Shown: positions 1-9,734 of the stretch, piece after piece | Layout: every line of letters starts with the position of its first letter | Position numbering within the stretch: the stretch's first letter is position 1 | NCBI GenBank assembly: GCA_964610315.1 | Contig: CAZSVM010000004.1 | Span: 1-64,000, forward strand | From: JAQVEM01 sp964610315 | GTDB lineage: Bacteria; Actinomycetota; Humimicrobiia; Humimicrobiales; Humimicrobiaceae | Length of the DNA stretch: 64,000 bases | Direction: 5' to 3' | Notes under the pieces: model-generated | Seen by the model: only the letters and a program-made list of their open reading frames with translations | Told to the model about the DNA's origin: nothing | Databases searched by the model: none | Made by a program: the position numbers and the translations under genes

Positions 1-321
1 TATATTAACTATTTTTAGTATACAATATGTCTAAGTATGGGGTTCACCCCATATTATGGTTATTATAATTATGTTTATTACATAATTTTTGGTCTTAATA
101 TTTTTATAATCCAAACTTATCTTTCAAAATCAAAGGATAAGAAGATAAATTTTATTCTGCTTTTAATATTGTATTCACGGATGATTATAAGTTAGACTGG
201 GAAAATGAGGGGTTCCAAATATAAAAAAGAAACTTTAAAGAATAAATCTTTATTTTTAATATGTGATATCATAAACTCAAAAAAGTGTGTATATATTTAT
301 TTTGGGTAATTTATAAGAGAT
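1..321. other. AT-rich leader region with a possible gene remnant
   Basis: No complete gene is visible here. Frame 1 is open from 19 to 195 after an in-frame TAG at 16-18, and the 58-residue translation is rich in Tyr, Ile and Leu and ends in a basic plus hydrophobic stretch. It could be the C-terminal tail of a decayed polytopic membrane protein whose main body lies left of the window. The rest (196-321) is AT-rich and probably carries the promoter and ribosome-binding region (AAGAGAT just before the ATG at 322) of the first glycosyltransferase. No clean -35/-10 pair could be assigned. Confidence 0.3.
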
Positions 322-1065
322 ATGATAGATGGAAAAAAAGTAACAGTTGTAATGCCTGCCTATAATGCAGAAAAGACGCTGATTAAAACTTATAATGAAA
401 TTCCTAAGAAAATGGTTGATGAAATTATTTTAACTGACGATGCATCTAAAGACAGAACTGTTGAAATATCTAAGAAATTAAAAATAAAAACTCTTATCCA
501 TGAAGTAAATAAAGGGTATGGTGGTAATCAAAAAACATGTTATTTGGAAGCATTGAAAGGAAATCCTGATATTGTGATTATGCTTCATCCGGATTATCAA
601 TACTCACCAAAACTTATAACTGCTATGGCTTCTCTAATATCAGTAGGTGAATATGATGTGATACTTGCTTCAAGAATATTAGGCAGAGGTGCTTTAAAGG
701 GCGGAATGCCTCTTTATAAATACATTGCCAACAGGATATTAACATTTATAGAAAATATTATGCTGGGTAAGAAACTTACAGAATATCACACAGGTTACAG
801 GGCTTTTAGCAGTGAGGTTTTGAAATCGATTCCTTTTTTAAAGAATTCAGATGATTTTGTATTTGACAATGAAATATTGGCCCAAATTACCTATTTTGGT
901 TATAGAATTGGTGAAATTTCATGTCCCACAAAATATTTTCCAGAAGCTTCTTCTATTAATTTTTCCAGAAGTGTGAGGTATGGGTTTGGTGTTTTATTAA
1001 CAAGCATTAAGTTTGTTTTACAAAAATGGGGTATAAGAAAATTCTCTATTTTTGAAAAATCTTAA
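322..1065 (+). CDS. Family 2 glycosyltransferase (DPM1-like)
   Basis: A 247-residue GT-A fold glycosyltransferase without membrane segments. The N-terminus shows the GT2 nucleotide-binding start (VVMPAYNAE) and an Asp-Asp pair at residues 39-40. The usual DxD of the DPM1/GtrB branch is replaced by His-Pro-Asp (89-91), so one metal-binding acid is missing or shifted. By family it would move a sugar from a nucleotide sugar to a polyprenyl phosphate or a glycan acceptor on the cytoplasmic face. A second GT2 lies 102 bp downstream. The GT2 assignment is firm, but donor and acceptor cannot be read from sequence. Confidence 0.85.
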   Translation: MIDGKKVTVVMPAYNAEKTLIKTYNEIPKKMVDEIILTDDASKDRTVEISKKLKIKTLIHEVNKGYGGNQKTCYLEALKGNPDIVIMLHPDYQYSPKLITAMASLISVGEYDVILASRILGRGALKGGMPLYKYIANRILTFIENIMLGKKLTEYHTGYRAFSSEVLKSIPFLKNSDDFVFDNEILAQITYFGYRIGEISCPTKYFPEASSINFSRSVRYGFGVLLTSIKFVLQKWGIRKFSIFEKS

Positions 1066-1167
1066 AAAAAATGATTAATTGATTTAAGATAAAGATACAT
1101 ATGATGTTTGGTTTTTCAATCAAAGAATAAAGAAATATTTGATTATTAAAAAAGAAATGGAGTTAAT

Positions 1168-1866
1168 TTGAAGTTGTCAATTATTATACCCACATATAAT
1201 GAGGATAAAACGATAGAGGAAATAATAGATAGAGTAAAAAGAGTAAATCTGGATAATATTAAAAAGGAAATAATTGTTGTAGACGATGGTTCATCGGATC
1301 AATCAATAAAAATATTAAAGAATAGGATTGAACATAAGGTTGATAGAGTAATCTATAAAGAGAAGAATATGGGAAAAGGTGCAGCAATTAGAACAGGTAT
1401 TGAGTATGCAAACGGAGATTATGTAATTTTTCAGGATGCTGATTTAGAATATGATCCTGGAGAATATAAGTTACTTCTAAAACCTATTATTGAAGAAAAA
1501 GCTGATGTTGTGTATGGTTCAAGATTTATGGGAGGTCATCCTCATCGTGTTCATATGTTCTGGCACTATTTGGGTAATAGATTTTTGACTACCCTTTCAA
1601 ATATGTTTACCAATTTAAATTTAACTGATATGGAAACATGCTATAAACTCTTTAGAAAAGAGATATTGGATTCTATTAAAATTGAAGAGAATAGATTTGG
1701 CATAGAACCCGAAATAACAGCTAAGATTGCTAGAAAAAGATGCAAGATTTATGAGGTTGGTATTTCATATTATGGCAGAAGCTATGAAGAAGGGAAAAAG
1801 ATAAGCTGGAAAGATGGATTCAGGGCAATATTTGTAATACTTAAGTATGGGATTTTTAAAAGATAA
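1168..1866 (+). CDS. Family 2 glycosyltransferase, polyprenyl-phosphate sugar synthase type
   Basis: A 232-residue soluble GT2 of the DPM1 type. It has PTYNE at the start, VVDDGSSD at 37-44 with the Asp pair at 39-40, the canonical DAD motif at 90-92 and SRFMGG further on. The family makes polyprenyl-phosphate mannose or glucose for membrane GT-C enzymes. A GT39-like GT-C gene lies directly downstream on the other strand, which fits a donor/consumer pair (inference). The start is a TTG at 1168 preceded by GGAG at 1159-1162, and no better-placed ATG exists. The protein lacks the two C-terminal membrane helices seen in GtrB-type enzymes. Confidence 0.85.
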   Translation: MKLSIIIPTYNEDKTIEEIIDRVKRVNLDNIKKEIIVVDDGSSDQSIKILKNRIEHKVDRVIYKEKNMGKGAAIRTGIEYANGDYVIFQDADLEYDPGEYKLLLKPIIEEKADVVYGSRFMGGHPHRVHMFWHYLGNRFLTTLSNMFTNLNLTDMETCYKLFRKEILDSIKIEENRFGIEPEITAKIARKRCKIYEVGISYYGRSYEEGKKISWKDGFRAIFVILKYGIFKR

Positions 1867-1890
1867 ACATATTTTTATGTTAAAACAAAT

Positions 1891-3426
1891 TTAATCATAA
1901 GAAAAATCATAAAGATAAATTTCAACATTGGGGTCATTAAGATGAATTAATTTATCACTGATATAGCTAAAAGGCCATTTTTTAGATAATATAACAGCTA
2001 ATGTTTTTATCTTGTAACTATCTATTACTTTTCCATAGTTATGGATATCTCCAATATCTCCAATTACCCATACTCTCTTATTTCCTATAATTTCTTTTTT
2101 GAGTATTTCTATATCTTGATTATCAGTATAATCTACTAAGTTTTTGTCTGAATAAAAGTCAAATTGAATAATATAATAATTTTCAACATATAGTTTATCT
2201 TCAGGCTTTTTATTTTTGTTGTAATAGTTAATAACTGATTTTATCTCACTTTTATAAGTTGGCTCTATTAAATGATAGATTCCAGAAAAAACTGGCAGAA
2301 GAAAGATAAAGATTAAAAGTAAAATAGGAATTGAGAGATGGATTTTTTTTAAATATCTAATTGTAAGCCAGATACCTATGGCTGCAAAAAATATAACTAA
2401 TGGAGCTATATATAATATTGTTCTATTGGCAAAAGGATATTTTTTTAGAGCTGAGGCTATTATAGCAAGAACAAAGGTTGTTAGAATAAATAAAGAAAAG
2501 TGGCCTTTCTTTATTAAAAAAGTATAGACAATCCCGCCAATAAAGAATGATATAAGCATATAACAGAAGATATCTTTTATCAGTGGAGTGTAATTTAAAA
2601 GTAAGTTGCTATCATTTCTATAAATATAGATGAAGAATTCTTTAATGCTCTTCGGAAGCCATAGAATATCAGATATGGTCTTAGGTGGAAATGGCATAAA
2701 TGCAAAGGACCAGTAATATTTCATTCCTTCTATTTCATAGGTACTTGTTTTTATGTAAAAGAGGTATTCACCTGTAATATTTGCAAGCCATATTGAACTA
2801 ATAATTAATGTTTTAATGATGCTTTTTATGTTTTTATTTTTTATAAAGTAATAAAGTAAGCAAATAACAGTTGATAAGGTAATAATAATAGCAGTATAAG
2901 AAGACCAGATTGCAACTACTCCGACCAGACCAAGCAATATACTTCTTTTTATATTTAAACCATTTTCAGTTATAAGTACGAAAAGATAAAAAAGCAGTAT
3001 GGAAAAGAATACTTCAGTTGAATATTGTTTAAATTCAGTTGCATAGTATATTAATTTATCTGAAAGAATGAAAAGTGAAAGTGATATAATTGCTGCAGTT
3101 TTATTTAAGATTTTTCTAGACAGGAAAAAGAATATTATAAGGGATCCAATACCTGATAATAACGGTATTATTCTTAAAGAATAGTCAGAGATTCCTAAGA
3201 AAATGGTGGGAATTTTAGCAGCATATAAAAATAAAATTGGAGCCATTTGACCTATACCAAGTGGCGATAATAGATCTTTAAAGGATCTTATCATATTTAA
3301 TCCCAGTGCTGCTTCGTCCAACCAAAAAGACCTGCCTCCAATATATTCCCTTAATATAAGAGCAATACCTATAAAGAGGATGATATATAGAAAAGTCTGT
3401 TTTAAGTCTTTGTTTTGTATCTCCAT
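1891..3426 (-). CDS. Membrane GT-C glycosyltransferase, GT39/PMT_2-like
   Basis: A 511-residue polytopic protein with about ten hydrophobic segments. Near the N-terminus the first periplasmic loop carries FWLDE (residues 35-38 contain the acidic pair), the hallmark of the GT39/GT83 dolichyl-phosphate-mannose mannosyltransferase and ArnT families. The C-terminal 120 residues are hydrophilic and probably extracytoplasmic. The enzyme would transfer a sugar from a polyprenyl-phosphate carrier to a protein, lipid or glycan outside the membrane. It is transcribed against its neighbours. The DPM1-like synthase 25 bp beyond its stop could supply its donor (inference). Confidence 0.8.
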   Translation of the reverse strand: MEIQNKDLKQTFLYIILFIGIALILREYIGGRSFWLDEAALGLNMIRSFKDLLSPLGIGQMAPILFLYAAKIPTIFLGISDYSLRIIPLLSGIGSLIIFFFLSRKILNKTAAIISLSLFILSDKLIYYATEFKQYSTEVFFSILLFYLFVLITENGLNIKRSILLGLVGVVAIWSSYTAIIITLSTVICLLYYFIKNKNIKSIIKTLIISSIWLANITGEYLFYIKTSTYEIEGMKYYWSFAFMPFPPKTISDILWLPKSIKEFFIYIYRNDSNLLLNYTPLIKDIFCYMLISFFIGGIVYTFLIKKGHFSLFILTTFVLAIIASALKKYPFANRTILYIAPLVIFFAAIGIWLTIRYLKKIHLSIPILLLIFIFLLPVFSGIYHLIEPTYKSEIKSVINYYNKNKKPEDKLYVENYYIIQFDFYSDKNLVDYTDNQDIEILKKEIIGNKRVWVIGDIGDIHNYGKVIDSYKIKTLAVILSKKWPFSYISDKLIHLNDPNVEIYLYDFSYD

Positions 3427-3571
3427 AATTAGTTTTTACTAAAGATATTTTTAGTAATATATTTTATATTAAATTCTTTGCATTGATAGTATTATTATAA
3501 TTGAAGCTTAGTTATTTTAAATATGCTTTATTTGCTTTTTAATTAAAAATAAAATTGCTAAATAGAGAATA

Positions 3572-4357
3572 ATGTTGAAATTTTCAATAATTACACCATC
3601 ATTTAATCAAGGTAAATATATTGAAGACACTATTAAGAGTGTTTTAAATCAGAATTATAATAATTTTGAGCACATAATATTTGATAATAAATCCACTGAC
3701 AATACGGTAGATATTCTAAAAAAATATAATCATCTTATATGGAAATCAGAAAGAGATAGTGGACAAACTAATGCGATTAATAAGGGACTTGCAAAAGCAA
3801 GTGGAGATATTCTTTGCTATTTAAACTCCGATGATATGTTAGCTCCAGGTGCTTTAGAGTTTGTTGCCAGATATTTTACAAATAATAGTGGTGTTGATCT
3901 TGTATATGGTAATTGTATTCTTACAGATACTAATGGTAGGGTGATAAAAACCAGAAAGTCAGGAGAATTTGATCTGAGTAGATTACTATATCTTGGATAT
4001 AGTTATATTCAGCAGCCTTCAACTTTTTTTAGAAAAAGTATTTTTAAAGATGTTGGATATTTCGATGAAAGTTTAAAATATGTTATGGACTATGATTACT
4101 GGATAAGAGTAGCTAAGAATGGAAAGGTTTTGAAATATATAGATAAAGACCTGTCTTTGATGCGGATACATAAAGAAGCTAAAACTTTTACAGATAATAA
4201 AGAGATGTTTAATGAGGCTTTTAATGTTAGCAAAAAATATGGTGGTAATAAATTAATCAGGTACTATTTTCATTATTTGTTTTGGCATATATTGAATTCA
4301 GTTCCTGGGTTTTTTAAATTTTTGTTTAATTTGAGAAATAAAGGAAAAATTAGATAA
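3572..4357 (+). CDS. Family 2 glycosyltransferase (WcaA-like)
   Basis: A 261-residue GT2 with the start FSIITPSFNQG, a DNKSTD nucleotide-binding segment near residue 40, the metal-binding SDD at 86-88 (YLNSDD) and the later RIHKEA region typical of this branch. These enzymes add sugars to lipid-linked repeat units in the cytoplasm. It opens a rightward run (3572-11861) whose genes are separated by 30 bp or less or overlap, so it is probably the first gene of an assembly operon. The Shine-Dalgarno is a weak AGAGAA 7-8 bases before the ATG. Confidence 0.88.
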   Translation: MLKFSIITPSFNQGKYIEDTIKSVLNQNYNNFEHIIFDNKSTDNTVDILKKYNHLIWKSERDSGQTNAINKGLAKASGDILCYLNSDDMLAPGALEFVARYFTNNSGVDLVYGNCILTDTNGRVIKTRKSGEFDLSRLLYLGYSYIQQPSTFFRKSIFKDVGYFDESLKYVMDYDYWIRVAKNGKVLKYIDKDLSLMRIHKEAKTFTDNKEMFNEAFNVSKKYGGNKLIRYYFHYLFWHILNSVPGFFKFLFNLRNKGKIR

Positions 4358-4367
4358 TATATGATAT

Positions 4368-5699
4368 ATGACTCAAATTTTTAATAAAGTAGATAAAGTA
4401 TTAAAAAATGCTATATTTTTGTTTTTTCTACTAATTATTACTGGTTATATTTTGCTACCCAAAGTATTCTCAAAGTTAAAAGTAAACATTGGATATATTC
4501 CTCTCTATATAACCGAAATTTTCATTTTTATATCAATAATAGTAATAATAGTTTTAGCCATAAAAAATAAATTTTATTTTGAAAAAATTTATTTTTTTAA
4601 TCTGTTCCTTTTCTTCTTTGCAATTTTATTTTTAGCTTTATCAAAAGGTCTTTATAATTATAGAGATGTAGCTTTTACCTTAAGGCAATCAGCTTTATTT
4701 TATTACGGATTATTTTACTTTATTGTTTTCTATTTATTTGGTGCGATAAAGAAGATAAATTATTTTCTCATCACCATTTTGGTATGCACAAATTTATTGA
4801 TAATTGTTTTTATTATAAGGCATCTGGGATTCGAGGGAAAAATATTAGGAACATTTTCGGAACTTATGATTGGAGGTTATTATTTCCCCATAGCCTTGCT
4901 TCTGATTTTAGAGATTAATCTTATCGAGATTATAAAGAATAAATATTTAAAAGCATTAATTTATATCGATATATTTTTATTAATTATTTTAAGTGTTGCA
5001 GAGAATGTACGAGGCAGCTGGGTTGCTTTATTTGCTGCTTTTATTTTTTCACTAATAATTGCCCAGAATAAAAAAAAGTTTTTAATTAATATCTTAATAA
5101 TTCTTGTACTAATAACAGTTTTGCTTGGAGTATTATGGTTTTTTATGCCACAAGCTTTAAGTGAAACTTTGAATGAAATGAAGTCTTTAGGATATTTTTT
5201 CTTCAAATCAGGAGAATCTCCATCAATTGCTACAATAAATACTAACTGGAGAGTAATTACCTGGAAGGGTTTTATATTTGAATTTCTTAAAAAACCTTTT
5301 ACAGGATGGGGTTTTGGCAGGAAATTTTTAGCTGAAGAGACGTTTGAACTTGGTTGGAATACAGGGCTGGCAGATAATTGGGTTTCAACTCATAACTACA
5401 TAATATCTTTTCTGTATATGAGCGGGGTGATTGGTTTGATAGCTTTTATGGCAATTATTATTAATTTTTTCTTAAAAAATATAAAATTTTTAAGAAATTC
5501 TAATAACCTAAAGAATAAATACTATGTTAGAGCTTTTTTAAGTTGTATTTTCTATATTCTAATTTTGGGTTTATTTGAAGTTGTATTAGAAGTTCCCTAC
5601 CAGGGAGTTTTCTTCTGGGTATTTTTTTCATTTAATATGATAATTATAAAACGATCAAATTGTAAAGTTTTAAATAATGAAAATATTCTTAGCACATAA
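4368..5699 (+). CDS. O-antigen polymerase/ligase-like membrane protein (Wzy_C type)
   Basis: A 443-residue protein with roughly eleven hydrophobic segments. A large hydrophilic loop around residues 270-350 holds an Arg-rich start (NTNWRVITWKG), then GWGFGRKF and a conserved THNYI before the next helix. This is the pattern of the O-antigen ligase/polymerase family (Wzy_C/WaaL). It would polymerise repeat units or ligate glycan outside the membrane. Its 3' end overlaps the next glycosyltransferase gene by 23 bp. Polymerase and ligase cannot be separated by sequence alone. A second family member lies at 9731-11335. Confidence 0.8.
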   Translation: MTQIFNKVDKVLKNAIFLFFLLIITGYILLPKVFSKLKVNIGYIPLYITEIFIFISIIVIIVLAIKNKFYFEKIYFFNLFLFFFAILFLALSKGLYNYRDVAFTLRQSALFYYGLFYFIVFYLFGAIKKINYFLITILVCTNLLIIVFIIRHLGFEGKILGTFSELMIGGYYFPIALLLILEINLIEIIKNKYLKALIYIDIFLLIILSVAENVRGSWVALFAAFIFSLIIAQNKKKFLINILIILVLITVLLGVLWFFMPQALSETLNEMKSLGYFFFKSGESPSIATINTNWRVITWKGFIFEFLKKPFTGWGFGRKFLAEETFELGWNTGLADNWVSTHNYIISFLYMSGVIGLIAFMAIIINFFLKNIKFLRNSNNLKNKYYVRAFLSCIFYILILGLFEVVLEVPYQGVFFWVFFSFNMIIIKRSNCKVLNNENILST

Positions 5700-6852
5700 T
5701 TATTATAAATATAGGGGTGGAGAAGATGTAGCCTTTGACAATCAGAAGAATCTTCTAATGAGCAAAGGCCATAGTATTACTGAGTATTCCAGGAGCAGTC
5801 TCGAAATAGATAATTTGTTTAAAAAAGCAGGTGCTTCATTCAGTTCCCTATACTCTTTTAAAACTTATAAAGAGGTAGAAAAAATAATAATAGAAAGCAA
5901 ACCCCATATAGCTCATATTCATAATATTTTCCCTCTGATATCGTCCTCAATTTATAATGTTTTATATAATTATAAAATTCCTATAATTCAAACTATTCAT
6001 AATTACCGTTTTTTTTGTGCTAATGGAATTTGTTTAAATAAGGGGGAAGTTTGTGACAGGTGCGAAGTGCTTTCTTTCAGAAATTTGTTTAATGATTGCA
6101 GGGAAAGCGATAGATTTTACAATTTTTTAATTGGTTTAAATATTTATTTTATTAGAAAATGGAATATTTATTCAAAGATAGCAAAATTTATAGCTTTAAG
6201 TAATTTTGTCAAAAATAAGCTGGTGAAAGTAGGGATCAATGAAAGTAGAATAACTGTGATAAGAAATATTATACCTGTGTCAGTAATTAAAAATATTCAT
6301 AGAAATAATAATAAATCATATTTTTTATATATGGGGAGATTATCTAAAGAAAAAGGTGTACTGGAATTGATAAATATTTTTAGCAGTTTGAAGGGAATAA
6401 AAATTAAAATTCTAGGAGATGGCCCTCTATATAATGACATAAAAAAGATCATTAAAAGAGATAATATTGATAATATTGAATTGCTTGGGTATTTAGATGG
6501 TGAAGAAAAATATCAAATATTAAATGCAGCGTATGCTTTAGTAGCCCCTTCTATATGTTATGAAATATCTCCTCTGGTTATAATGGAAAGTTTTAAATAT
6601 GGAATACCAGTAATAGTTAATAATATAGGGTCTCTTCCTGAAAATATAATTGATGGAAAAAATGGATATATTTATAATAACATGGACGAACTTAAAAATA
6701 TTGTTTTGATGGTAGCTTCTTTAAGTAAAAAACAGCGAAAAGATATATCATTAGAATGCAAAAAAAGCTATTCGGAACTCTTTGATCCTGAAAAAAATTT
6801 TGTTTGTCTTACTGATTTATATAAGTCTATTGCAGGTCTGGAAAATGTCTGA
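5677..6852 (+). CDS. Family 4 glycosyltransferase
   Basis: A 391-residue GT-B fold retaining glycosyltransferase. The N-terminal half begins with KIFLAHNYY and a GGED segment, and its HIHNIFPL acceptor-side motif is typical of GT4. The C-terminal half has MGRLSKEKG for nucleotide-sugar binding and the E-x7-E motif at about 296-304. A Cys cluster near residues 110-135 is unusual and may bind metal or form a lid. The gene overlaps the polymerase gene upstream (23 bp) and the GT26 gene downstream (8 bp), which indicates translational coupling. Donor and acceptor are unknown. Confidence 0.87.
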   Translation: MKIFLAHNYYKYRGGEDVAFDNQKNLLMSKGHSITEYSRSSLEIDNLFKKAGASFSSLYSFKTYKEVEKIIIESKPHIAHIHNIFPLISSSIYNVLYNYKIPIIQTIHNYRFFCANGICLNKGEVCDRCEVLSFRNLFNDCRESDRFYNFLIGLNIYFIRKWNIYSKIAKFIALSNFVKNKLVKVGINESRITVIRNIIPVSVIKNIHRNNNKSYFLYMGRLSKEKGVLELINIFSSLKGIKIKILGDGPLYNDIKKIIKRDNIDNIELLGYLDGEEKYQILNAAYALVAPSICYEISPLVIMESFKYGIPVIVNNIGSLPENIIDGKNGYIYNNMDELKNIVLMVASLSKKQRKDISLECKKSYSELFDPEKNFVCLTDLYKSIAGLENV

Positions 6853-7615
6853 GAAGATTGAGATTTTAAAAATAAACATAAATCGCGGTAGTCTTGAAGA
6901 TATAGTAAATGAATCGATCAAGTTGGCTAAAGAAAGAAAAAAACATTATATTTGCGTGCCGAATGCGTATCTTACAGTTATTGCTAATAATGATAATGAG
7001 GTTTTAAATATAATAAATAAGGCGGAATTTGTTATCCCTGACGGAATGCCATTAGTGTGGTATTCAAAAACATTTAAAAAATCTATTTCTTCCAGAATAT
7101 CCGGCTATGATTTTTTTTACCAATATTGTAAAAAGATGGATCAAAATAAAATGTCCTGTTTTCTTTTTGGTGGAGAGAATGAAGATGTAGCGCGAAGAAT
7201 TATCAAAAGAATAAAGGAGGATTTTGGAAATATTGAAATTGCTGGATATTTCACTCCTCCCTTTTTGGAAGAATTTAAGGGAGATATTAAAAAAGAAATA
7301 CTATCCATTATCAATAAAAAAAAACCAGACGTGGTGTGGGTTGGTCTTTCAGCGCCAAAACAGGAGAAATGGATATATGATAATATCAGAAGACTTGATG
7401 CTAAGATGGTTTGTGGTGTTGGAGCTGTATTTAATTTTTATTCAGGAAAGGTAAAAAGAGCTCCTCAATGGATGCAAAAAATAGGATTTGAATGGCTTTT
7501 CAGAATGTTTGCCGAGCCCCGGAGGTTGTTTAAAAAATATGTAGTATTTAATACAAAGTTCACCTTACTGATTTTAAAAGATATTTTCAGGCGGATTTTT
7601 AAATTTAGGGGTTGA
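6845..7615 (+). CDS. WecG/TagA/CpsF family (GT26) glycosyltransferase
   Basis: A 256-residue GT26 protein with the family's diagnostic segments in order: VPNAYLTVIAN near 38-48, PDGMPLVW at 65-72, SGYDFF at 86-91, FLFGG at 106-110, VGLSAPKQEKW at 166-176, and GAVFNFYSG plus EWLFRM towards the end. The family adds ManNAc, ManNAcA or a related sugar to a polyprenyl-diphosphate-linked primer. I chose the ATG at 6845 because its product begins with normal family sequence and matches the usual 240-260 residue length. A longer reading frame from 6782 would add 21 residues that overlap the upstream gene. The start overlaps the stop of that GT4 gene. Confidence 0.9.
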   Translation: MSEKIEILKININRGSLEDIVNESIKLAKERKKHYICVPNAYLTVIANNDNEVLNIINKAEFVIPDGMPLVWYSKTFKKSISSRISGYDFFYQYCKKMDQNKMSCFLFGGENEDVARRIIKRIKEDFGNIEIAGYFTPPFLEEFKGDIKKEILSIINKKKPDVVWVGLSAPKQEKWIYDNIRRLDAKMVCGVGAVFNFYSGKVKRAPQWMQKIGFEWLFRMFAEPRRLFKKYVVFNTKFTLLILKDIFRRIFKFRG

Positions 7616-7645
7616 AGAGATGATAGAAAAGGTGTTAGAAGATAA

Positions 7646-8278
7646 ATGAACGAGCAGGTTAATCTTATAGATTCGCTTAAAAGATATAAAAGATATTTAT
7701 GGATTTTTATAATAGTGGTTTTATTGGTATTTATTGGTGGGTCATTGTTGATTATATTCTTACCGGCTGAGGAAAAATATATCTCTTCTTCTAAATTCGA
7801 AGTTATAAATGGAGAAAATACATACAATTTATATCTTGGAGTTTACCACAAGATAACTACTTTTGATGATGTTGCATCAGTTTTAAGGTCAAATGAGGTA
7901 TTACGTGAAGTTATAAAGGAAAATAACTTGACTATTAATATAAATGAACTAAGGCAAAGTATTGATCTATACCAGGAAAGTGAACATATTTACACTCTGG
8001 AATTTATTAGTACTAATGAAAAAAAAGGAGAGGAAGTAAATCTTTCGATTATAAACAACTATTTGGAAACAATTGAAAGTCGTATGGATAATGATAATAA
8101 ACAACTTTTCGATATAAAAATTCTACAGGATCCAATCTCTAGGATAATGGATAAAAGAATAGCCGTAAAGATGCTAGCAGCTTTTCTATTTAGTGTATTT
8201 TGTGGCATAATATTAAATTCAGGGATTATATTTATAAAGAAGTGTATTTATAGTTTCAGTGCTAAGCAAAAAAGATAA
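7646..8278 (+). CDS. Wzz-type chain-length determinant/co-polymerase-like protein
   Basis: A 210-residue protein with the Wzz topology: a short cytoplasmic N-terminus, a helix at about 20-42, a roughly 120-residue extracytoplasmic domain, and a second helix at about 170-195 preceded by a Pro-containing segment (LQDPISR). The family controls polysaccharide chain length next to the polymerase. It is short for the family and has no fused tyrosine kinase domain. No separate kinase gene is visible nearby. The ATG overlaps the stop of a 9-codon minicistron (7620-7649). The 3' end overlaps the next gene by 20 bp. Confidence 0.75.
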   Translation: MNEQVNLIDSLKRYKRYLWIFIIVVLLVFIGGSLLIIFLPAEEKYISSSKFEVINGENTYNLYLGVYHKITTFDDVASVLRSNEVLREVIKENNLTININELRQSIDLYQESEHIYTLEFISTNEKKGEEVNLSIINNYLETIESRMDNDNKQLFDIKILQDPISRIMDKRIAVKMLAAFLFSVFCGIILNSGIIFIKKCIYSFSAKQKR

Positions 8279-9734
8279 GCTTAAAGAAGTTAAATTTTCA
8301 ACCAGAAAGAGCAAGAAATTATTATATGGTTTGCTTTTAGCCTTCTTTGATTTGATATTGTTGTTATGTTCTTTTTTCCTAGCTTTCTATATACGGTTCC
8401 TGACAAATCCAGAATTAAGGGCTTCCTATTTAGGATATGACTTTTATATAGATTATATTAATTATTCTATTCTCTCTATCATTCTAATATTATTTTTATC
8501 CTTTATCACCAAGATATACAATTGGGATTACAGGTATAGAGGAGCAGGTCAAAATACAAAACTTTTTATAAATATAACTTTTGGTTTATTTTTCATGATA
8601 ATTGCTGGATTTTCTTTTCAAAACTTTAACTTTTCAAGATTATGGATTGGATATTCCTATGTTTTTTCTGTTATTTCTTTAATTTTCTTCAGAATTCTTT
8701 TTGATAAAGCCTTTTATTATTATATAAAGAAAAGAAAAAATTTCTCAAAAACCATAATAATAGGTATAGGAGAAGATACAAATAGGATTAAAAAGACTTT
8801 TAATAAAGATGAATACAATGATATGGAAGTAGTAGGAATAATTGGAGAAAGAGATGAAATAGAAAAGAACAGGTGTTCTCTTGATGGTTACAAAATTATT
8901 GGTTATGTAGATGATATTAAAAAGATAATATCTGAAAATGAAATTCAAACGATCATAATATCGGGTAGAGCTTATCATTACTATAAAGTTTTAGACATTA
9001 TTGAAGCTATAAAAGGTATGGATGTATTGATTTTAATGTTTCCTGGTTTTTTTGAATTCTCTATAAGCCGGATGGAGTCCAGGGAAATCAGTGGAATTCC
9101 TCTTGTCCATATAGCCAATATTGGATTTTTTGGGTTTAATCTTTTTATTAAAAATTTGTTTGATTATGTTTTGGGGTTTATCATTTTTATATTTTTTATT
9201 CCTGTTTATTTAATAATAGGATCAATTATAAAAATCAGCTCTAGAGGGCCAGTCTTTTACAAACAGAAGCGAATTACTAAAAATGGCAGGGAATTTTATA
9301 TGTATAAATTCAGAACTATGATTATTGGAGCTGATAAAATGTTAAGAAACTTAAAAGTAAGAAATGAGGCTGATGGGCTGCTATTTAAAATGAAAAGTGA
9401 CCCCAGAGTGACCAGGGTTGGTAAAATATTAAGAAGATTATCAATTGACGAAATACCCCAGATAATAAACGTCTTGAATGGAGAGCTTAGTCTAGTAGGG
9501 CCGAGGCCACCGCTGCCAGAAGAGGTAAAAAAATATGAGGAATGGCATAAAAAGAGATTGAATGTTAAGCAGGGGATTACAGGATTATGGCAGGTTACGG
9601 GGAGAAGCGAACTTAGCTTTGAAGAGGGAATAAAATTAGATCTTTATTATATACAAAACTGGTCTATCGGTATGGATATTAAAATATTATTAAAAACCAT
9701 ACCTGCAGTACTGTCAAGGAGAGGGGCATATTGA
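8259..9734 (+). CDS. Polyprenyl-phosphate sugar-1-phosphate transferase (WbaP/WcaJ-like)
   Basis: A 491-residue priming enzyme. Four N-terminal helices are followed by a Rossmann-like CoA_binding_3 region (about 150-250), a further helix near 300, and the catalytic Bac_transf domain. The catalytic part shows YKFRTM, the DEIPQIIN segment, SLVGPRPP and GLWQVTGRS, all conserved in this family. It transfers a sugar-1-phosphate from a nucleotide sugar to undecaprenyl phosphate and so starts repeat-unit synthesis. The start is a GTG at 8259 inside the end of the Wzz-like gene. The stop overlaps the TTG start of the next gene (TTGA), so translation is coupled. Confidence 0.92.
   Translation: MLSKKDKLKEVKFSTRKSKKLLYGLLLAFFDLILLLCSFFLAFYIRFLTNPELRASYLGYDFYIDYINYSILSIILILFLSFITKIYNWDYRYRGAGQNTKLFINITFGLFFMIIAGFSFQNFNFSRLWIGYSYVFSVISLIFFRILFDKAFYYYIKKRKNFSKTIIIGIGEDTNRIKKTFNKDEYNDMEVVGIIGERDEIEKNRCSLDGYKIIGYVDDIKKIISENEIQTIIISGRAYHYYKVLDIIEAIKGMDVLILMFPGFFEFSISRMESREISGIPLVHIANIGFFGFNLFIKNLFDYVLGFIIFIFFIPVYLIIGSIIKISSRGPVFYKQKRITKNGREFYMYKFRTMIIGADKMLRNLKVRNEADGLLFKMKSDPRVTRVGKILRRLSIDEIPQIINVLNGELSLVGPRPPLPEEVKKYEEWHKKRLNVKQGITGLWQVTGRSELSFEEGIKLDLYYIQNWSIGMDIKILLKTIPAVLSRRGAY

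Noticed and set aside
6782..6844. Extended N-terminus of the GT26 gene
   Set aside because: The extra residues overlap the GT4 gene and do not resemble the family. The ATG at 6845 gives the normal length.
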